Under the pieces are notes generated by a model, which was not told the origin of the DNA, made no database searches, and was given only the letters and a program-made list of their open reading frames with translations. From Tribonema minus (Eukaryota > Sar > Xanthophyceae > Tribonematales > Tribonemataceae), in contig JAFCMP010000512.1 in the NCBI GenBank assembly GCA_017506865.1, positions 434,001 through 498,000 on the forward strand: a DNA stretch of 64,000 nucleotides. Reading direction: 5' to 3'. Positions 57,691 to 64,000 of the stretch are shown here, piece after piece (positions within the stretch are counted from its first letter, which is position 1; each line of letters starts with the position of its first letter). A program made the translations under genes and the position numbers.

Positions 57691-59053
57691 TCCTTCTCCG
57701 AAGAGAAACTCAACCGCAAACAGGCTTCCCCCTCTTCACACTACCACCAACACCCCACAACCAAACCCTACTTAGGGTTGCCCAGCCGTGAGGCACACTT
57801 GTCCCGTCTTGAAAAAGATTTATGCAGGCCTGGGTCGCCTTTGACAGCGCCCAGAACTGAGGACCATGCTGACACGTCTGAATCACGCCTCTAGGCAAAA
57901 TGATCACTGGGCACCAGGCACTGGTGCTAAGGGTATCAATGCTGTTGCTACGAAGAGTCCAACCCAACCCCAACAAACCCCACCCAAACCCCGATCGGTC
58001 CCCACTATCATGCTGCACCAAAGTGCCTAAGCTACTGCCTCCACACGACCAGACCCACTTTGAGGCCTCCCGTGTCTCTGCCAAAATGGTCCTAACCGTG
58101 AACAGCTTTGTGCAGGCCTGGGCTACTGGTAGCAGCGCCCAGAACTGAGGACAATGGTCATGGATCACTAAGTGCCAGGCACTGGTGCTGCAAAGGCTGA
58201 TGCTGTCACTCCAGCAAGCATATCTACTAAAACCCGCCCTTCTATTTGCTAGTGTTACCCCCCCCGGTGTCCCCGGCCGCACACTGGAACCCCTGCTGCG
58301 AACTCCTTCCTCCTGCTGCTCCTACTCCTGCTCCATGTATAAACTTTTATGAATTTCGCTTCGCAAGGGGCGCGAAAAGCCCTCTCTTTGGATGTGCACT
58401 CAATGCAACATTCCTTCTCCGAAGAGAGACTCAACCGCAAACAGGCTTCCCCCTCTTCACACTACCACCAACACCCCACGACCAAACCCTACTTAGGGTT
58501 GCCCAGCCGTGAGGCACACTTGTCCCTTCTTGAAAAAGATGTATGCAGGCCTGGGTCGCCTTTGACAGCGCCCAGAACTGAGGACCATGCTGACACGTCT
58601 GAATCACGCCTCTAGGCAAAATGATCACTGGGCACCAGGCACTGGTGCTAAGGGTATCAATGCTGTTGCCACGAAGAGTCCAACCCAACCCCAACAAACC
58701 CCACCCAAACCCCGATCGGTCCCCACTATCATGCTGCACCAAAGTGCCTAAGCTACTGCCTCTACACGACCAGACCCACTTTGAGGCCTCCCGTGTCTCT
58801 GCCAAAATGGTCCTAACCGTGAACAGCTTTGTGCAGGCCTGGGCTACTGGTAGCAGCGCCCAGAACTGAGGACAATGGTCATGGATCACTAAGTGCCAGG
58901 CACTGGTGCTGCAAAGGCTGATGCTGTCACTCCAGCAAGCATATCTACTGAAACCCGCCCTTCTATTTGCTAGTGTTACCCCCCCCGGTGTCCCCGGCCG
59001 CACACTGGAGCCCCTGCTGCGAACTCCTTCCTCCTGCTGCTCCTGCTCCTGCT
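57633..59053. repeat. Tandem duplication of a 0.70-kb LINE-tail-bearing unit
   Basis: Unit 1 (57633-58333) and unit 2 (58353-59053) are near identical in the same orientation. Each starts with the LINE-like 3' end TTTCGCTTCGCAAGGGGCGC and ends in CTCCTGCTGCTCCT-type sequence. Only scattered substitutions separate them. Within each unit two shorter blocks with CAGCGCCCAGAACTGAGGAC and GGCACTGGTGCT are themselves related. The long minus-strand frame crossing both units is therefore mostly repeat sequence. Confidence 0.85.
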
Positions 59054-60250
59054 CCTCCGCGCCGCTCCCGCCAAGCAGCTGCCGCCGCCTGCCCCGTCGC
59101 CGCGCACAGGCGTTGCTCTCTAACCACATGCCTTGGACAACACTCCGCAGAGTTGTATGACTAACAATCAAGGGTGCCGAGAGGCCCCAAGATAGTGTCC
59201 TTGTGTCGGTTGTGGGTTGAAGGCGTGCGCCATCGCCGGCGGCAGGGACGGCGGCGGATAGGCTCCGGTCTTCGACGGTGTGGTTGCAGGTGTTGGTGTT
59301 CGCGTTGATGATCTTGGCGCAGCAGGCAGCAGGCTTGACACTCGGTCGCTGCGTCGGCGTAGGCCACCAAGCAGGCGAAGTCGCCACCTGCCTGCGCCGT
59401 CGCCGCATCGCTGACCCTCCCCACGGACAAGACTCTGAAAGAGTGTGTGTAACAACAATCAAGGGTACCGCTAGGTCCCACGATAGTGTCCAGATGTGAG
59501 GTGCTGGGGCAGCAAATGCGGTGTACGGCGGCAAGTGCTGGTGGAGGCAGCGCAGGTCCGATGTCCACAGTCGCCGATGCAGCAGTCGGGGCCAGAGGTG
59601 CCAGCAGAAGCTGCGGTTTGCCGCCATACGAACAACACTCCATAGGAGTAGGGTCAACAATCCAGGGTGCCGTGAAGCCCCGGGATAGTGTCCTTGGTGG
59701 CGAACTTCAAGCGCAGGTTGGTCGGCACATGGCGGAAAAGGCACGAGCCCTGGCGACGGCCGAGCAGGCGTAGTCTGCAGCAGCTGCGCACAGCTGCATG
59801 AGCCCCACTCCTTCTGCTTCAGCCACGGATCAGCTCGAAGAGCAATTGGTATGACAATCAACGGTGCCAAAAGGCCCGAAGATAGTATCCTTGGGTGGCG
59901 CGAGGGGAGGGAAGTAGCTGCTCGTGCTGCTTGAGAGGCGAACTGCAAAGCTTTCCATGTCCTTGCCGATGCCGCGAGCTCGAACGTAATGCTCCTCTGG
60001 CCTGCTGGTGCTGTGTGATAAGGGGCTCCAAATGTGCGGCTGAAATGTGGCAGGTGCTGCTGCGGCGCGCCAGATGCACCATGGCTGGTGAAACATGCTA
60101 GGCGCGCCAGACAAGCAGCCCCCACCCTCCACTTCATGGCGCTGCCACACCTTTCGATGTTGGCGAGCTGGCCCGGGGGGGGCAAAACGTGTACTCAAGA
60201 CCTTTGTATCTTCGAGTATGTTGTGAGACCCATGAGTATGTAGTATGTAC
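59054..60250. repeat. Region with four copies of a 40-bp hairpin-forming motif
   Basis: A motif of the form ACAATC-x2-GGGTGCC-x4-GGCCCC-x2-GATAGTGTCC occurs at about 59163, 59451, 59657 and 59855, spaced 288, 206 and 198 bp. The centre pairs as GGG-t-GCC/GGC-CCC in copy 1 with a GAGA loop. Copy 2 keeps pairing as GGG-t-ACC/GGT-CCC and copy 4 as CGG-t-GCC/GGC-CCG. On the minus strand the same motif reads DTI-x-GP-x-GTLDC with several synonymous changes. Either an RNA hairpin or a repeated peptide could be conserved. Sequence between the motifs is not obviously repeated. Confidence 0.6.
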
Positions 60251-61203
60251 GAACCAACCGAAGTTCTGCAGTAGATTACTTGTATTAGATTTCTTGCATT
60301 AGCTTCCTGTATGCTAGCTTTCCTGCCCTGGTGCTTCTTTCAGCTGTGCAAATATTGCTTACAAAACCTGTATTACATAGTGAAGAGGCTCGCTGCGGGG
60401 CATCTTACTGAAAGAAAGCACATTTTAAGCGCAATCATCTAATCGCATTACCTCTCGAAAAAGCTGCCCCTTGCACACAGTCAATGCCACCAACTCTTTG
60501 TGTACAAGCTGCGGCAGCGACCACATGAATACTTGAAGTTCCTATGAAGAACTGACCTGCTAGAGTTTCAACTTGAGCTTGAGCACCACAGAGCACTGTT
60601 GAACCCTGGGTCAAACCCTTGACACTTCCATTGTTGAGCGCCGATGCATCAGAGGCCCAAATGCAAGCACAGGAGGAGCAGTACACAACAATCATACAAA
60701 TGTAGCTTGATTGAACATGCTACAATGAGCATGGCTGGATCTCGTGCCGGCACAACAGCAGATCGGCCCCCTCAGGCTAACATCACATTGACTTGTGTGC
60801 AGAGGAAGCGCACCAGGCTCACAAGAGAAGCATGTTCGACGTCGGGCGTCACACGCAACTGAAACCCTAACCTAAGCAGGGCAAGCTGCGGTGAATGCTG
60901 CAGGGTGTAGACGGTATTGGTGGAGGGTGTGAGGGCACGATGTCACAACCTACGGTCAATCAGGCAGCATTTGATGTAGGTCATGACTCATGCACCACCA
61001 GTGCCAAACCAGCAGGCATGCAACACCCAGGACATTGCAGTCAAGCGCAGGCAGTGCAGCATTGTGGAGTTTTGAAGGATACGGGCAATGTGAGAGCCTA
61101 TGGCACAGCAGTAAGAAGGCCACGGCGGCACAATGCAAAGCATCATGATGATCACGAGGCACACATTCATATATGTTTACAAAATGGTGGGGCAGAGACT
61201 GAG
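60251..61203. other. Unassigned spacer
   Basis: No gene or repeat is supported here. A short CCCTAACC (about 60864) is too brief to call telomeric. One TTGAAGTT motif lies near 60533. Confidence 0.4.
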
Positions 61204-62041
61204 TCATCTTTTGTACTGCATTGGGTATTGTCCAGCGTTGTCACATGCCCTGCATAACCTACTTGTCCACCAGGAAGGCGATATACTTACATTGTTGGCA
61301 ATATAAGCATATGCATAGCCGCTCAAATGTGTGAGCTCGGAGAGTTCAGGGGGACATGGCTCAAGGATCATATGATTCTCAAAGCTGAAGACTGGTGGCA
61401 TAACAGCACTCGATGTGCGCTGTCGGTAGGCTTTGTATGGACCTACTAGTATGCATTCGCCACAGATGAAAACTGCAGGACGAATGAAAGGGAGCATTGT
61501 TGTGCATAGCTTGCTGGCGCTCGTCATAGGTCTGCTGCGGCCACGGCTCACGACACACAGGGCAAGAATTGACTTCGTAGAGATACAAACGGCCATAGAA
61601 CTGCTTTGCCAACCCTAAAACATGAGGACTCTCAAGCAAATATGCATGTGGTGGCAGCCCATCCGGTGATCCCACTGTAGGTTGCCCATGTGGCAACAGC
61701 GCGTGTGCAATTTGAGGCTCCGCACGTGATGAACCACCAGGACCTAATGCGTCCTCGGATGAGGCATTCACCGAGTAATTATGCCATTTGTGTTGCGATG
61801 ACTTGCAATGGTAGCAGCTCTTTGCTTGGATTGCCGCCCGCAGAGCGCCTTACAAGAAAAGTATTGTTTTAAATCTACGACCAGCCGCCCTGGCACGATG
61901 TGCAGCAAGTCGCTGCTCACGTTGCTGTGGTGTCCCTCGCGCACGAGCATCAAACTGGCTATGTAGCACGATTCGCAGCGAGTCGCTGCTCACGTTGCTC
62001 TTGTGTCCCTCGCACAGACCATGCAGGCGCTGCGCAGACAC
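61204..62041 (-). mobile_element. Decayed N-terminal region of a Helitron-like (Pif1 helicase-type) element
   Basis: On the minus strand the segment first has two basic repeats, ARGTQEQREQRLAANRA and ARGTPQQREQRLAAHRARAA, like the ETDEQREARLxR arrays at the N-terminus of Helitron/Pif1-type proteins in protists. It then shows zinc-binding pairs (CPVCREPWPQ and, in another frame, CGECILVG). The block FSFENHMILEPCPPELSELT closely resembles the FSxENNMxPGPxPxxLxxLT segment upstream of the Rep/helicase parts. The parts lie in more than one frame, so this is a fossil fragment. The helicase itself is not in the window. Assignment rests on pattern memory and is moderate. Confidence 0.5.
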
Positions 62042-62124
62042 TAGGTGGCATTATCGCATGACATGTGATGCGCTGTACTTGGGCGCGAGCTGCGCACTTC
62101 AAGGGCGCCCGCTTTGAGCAATGA

Positions 62125-62445
<321 letters not shown>

Positions 62446-62769
62446 TAGCACGTGCACACCAAGTCGGTACTTACGCTGCTCTATCGCGGTGTCCACGAAC
62501 TAGCGCACCTCTTCGCTTGCGACGTTGCTGCACTGATGCGACCGAGTACTTGTGGGGTTCCGTTTCGAAGTTCAACTTTTTTGTGAGGAAAAGACTTGAA
62601 CTTTTTTCACCCTCGCACGAAGAAGGCAAGGCGTGCTCACGGCGCGCACTCGCTCGCGCTCGCTCGCGGACCGTGACGCCCGCCGATGACCCTTGGCCTG
62701 CCGCAGGCAGCCCGCAGGCAGGCGTAGTCGTCACGCCAGAACACAACTGTAAAGTAACGGCCGTTAACA

Positions 62770-63590
62770 TGTTCGCTGGCGAAGGTGGAACACTGCCTGG
62801 GTGTGATGTTCAGCTGCCTGAGGACAGCCGACGCCAGCTCGCGCCACTCCGTTTCCTCCTCCCAGCCCATCCTCACACGCCCGCTGTGTATCTCCTCCGC
62901 TTGCCCACGCTCCCACCGCCCGGCTGCTGTGAGTGTACCAGACGCTTCTTCAAGCTGAAAATGTTGCTCCTCAGATTTTGCTCGGCACAAAGCAGAAACC
63001 AAACCGAGGATTAAGCTCCGCCGTCACTACTGGCGCAGTTCGCCTGAAAGGCACACCGTGCACCACAGACTGCGCCAGCGATACGATGAGCAAGGCAGGT
63101 GTCGACGTCATGGCGCCATCTCGAAGCGTTGCTGCACATGCATGGCGGGTATTTGAGCGCAGCAAGTTGAAGCAGCCAGATTTTGCCCCAGGGTGGACTC
63201 ATCACAGGTGCGCTTGCGAGAGCCCATGATACATGTTCGATCTTGTATCATGATGGTGCTTGCTGCCTTGCTCTGCGCCAGCGCAACAACTGGCATCATC
63301 ATGGCGAAGGCAGTGATTACTTTGTTCAGGCAAGCCCCTCCGCAATGGCAATGGCGGCCCTTTTCGTGCCTCTCAGACCTGCCGACTTGCCGTATCAACA
63401 TATCACATCGGTGCTGACAAGCTCTGGCCACGTATGAAACACACCGCTGACATGGCGCCGTGAGGCGTGCTTCGCAGCTCTGCCACAATTGCCTCAGAGT
63501 CTTTGATTATGGCGCCAGAGCATAGAGTAACGCGCTGACTGCACACATTTGTTTCCCAGACACAAGGCCGTACTTCTCTGGCTGCAGGAC
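62770..63590. repeat. Segmental duplication, copy 2
   Basis: Direct-orientation copy of 54970-55790, 7.8 kb away. It carries a partial 5' exon of the TPR-WW gene (minus strand, about 62770-62980: LEEASGTLTAAGRWERG through RQLNITPRQCSTFASE) with no stop. The exon then runs into unrelated sequence at about 62769. It is thus an orphan exon fragment, and a recent one given the high identity. Confidence 0.9.
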
Positions 63591-64000
63591 TCCAGCTTCT
63601 AGGGCTGCGGCAGCACCTGCAACAGGAGCAGCGGCAGCAGGCGGCACCGCAGCCGAGCCGGCGGCGACAGCGGCAATGGCGGTGGCAGCGGCCAATGCGG
63701 CAAGTGCTGCACCAGCACCTGCGGCAGCAGCAACACCAGCAGCAGCAACGGCAGGCGGCGCAGCTGCTCCTGCGCACGCAGCAGCGGCAGCCGTCACTGC
63801 AGGCGCTGCGCGTTCCACACCAGCAATGCTACAAGGCACTACAGCAGCAGGGGCAGCGCACCTGCCCCTTGTGCGGACGATCGCCACAGCTGCCGCATCC
63901 CCACGTGCGGCAACAGGTAACCAGCTTGAACATCTCCTGCCACCAGCGCTCATGCCACTGCAGCAGCAACAGCCACCTATGCAGCAGCCGCCGCCGCCAG
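63591..64000. other. CAG/GCA-rich low-complexity stretch, possibly a partial exon
   Basis: The plus strand is rich in CAG and GCA triplets. One frame gives Gln-rich sequence (QQHQQQQRQAAQLLLRTQQR) with a CPLC pair. The next frame gives Ala-rich sequence, and the minus strand is also open. A coding exon running off the right edge is possible, but which strand and frame is real cannot be decided. Confidence 0.35.

Noticed and set aside
58431-60185. 584-codon minus-strand open frame
   Set aside because: It crosses one unit of a tandem duplication and the four-copy motif region, has no domain I recognise, and its composition follows the repeats. It is likely a chance or repeat-derived frame rather than a gene.

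Overview
The window is nuclear DNA of a eukaryotic microbe, most likely a unicellular alga or related protist. Genes are split by GT-AG introns of about 0.2 to 1.6 kb, there are no bacterial-style operons, and transposon debris is plentiful. The cox1 fragment near 62.3 kb and the ankyrin style (LQWARANGC-type repeats) recall stramenopile or haptophyte lineages, but the lineage cannot be fixed from the sequence alone. I assembled genes by hand from reading frames that stay in phase across GT-AG junctions.

Layout. 1.3-5.3 kb (+): 3' part of an EXS-domain phosphate exporter (XPR1/SYG1 type) with a hAT-like element in one intron. 5.3-13.5 kb: few convincing genes; a duplicated 0.36-kb repeat with a covarying hairpin, and a 5'-truncated RLE-type LINE. 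13.5-17.9 kb (-): cyclin Y homologue. 18.7-19.7 kb (-): FIS1, head to head with an arsenite methyltransferase at 19.9-23.9 kb (+). 24.6-27.8 kb (+): Derlin. 28.8 kb: a foldback repeat. 29.2-31.7 kb (+): ankyrin-type gene with a duplicated 3' end. 33.2-35.2 kb (-): small helical BART-like protein, head to head with NSE4 (SMC5/6 kleisin) at 35.4-43.0 kb (+). 43.6-47.1 kb (-): secreted or organellar protein of unknown function, head to head with a histidine phosphatase at 47.4-50.8 kb (+). 53.1-55.2 kb (-): TPR-WW-polyQ protein. 55-64 kb: a repeat-rich block with a segmental duplication, nested LINE tails, tandem duplications, a Helitron-like remnant and a chimeric organellar insertion (SSU rRNA joined to cox1).

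The genes are single-copy housekeeping functions (phosphate transport, CDK control, mitochondrial fission, arsenic detoxification, ER quality control, SMC5/6) rather than a pathway cluster. Three head-to-head pairs share intergenic spaces of about 170-240 bp, which suggests bidirectional promoters. The most distinctive signals are the LINE family that appears to insert into its own tail sequence, several small palindromic or covarying repeats, and repeated local duplication of splice-site segments.
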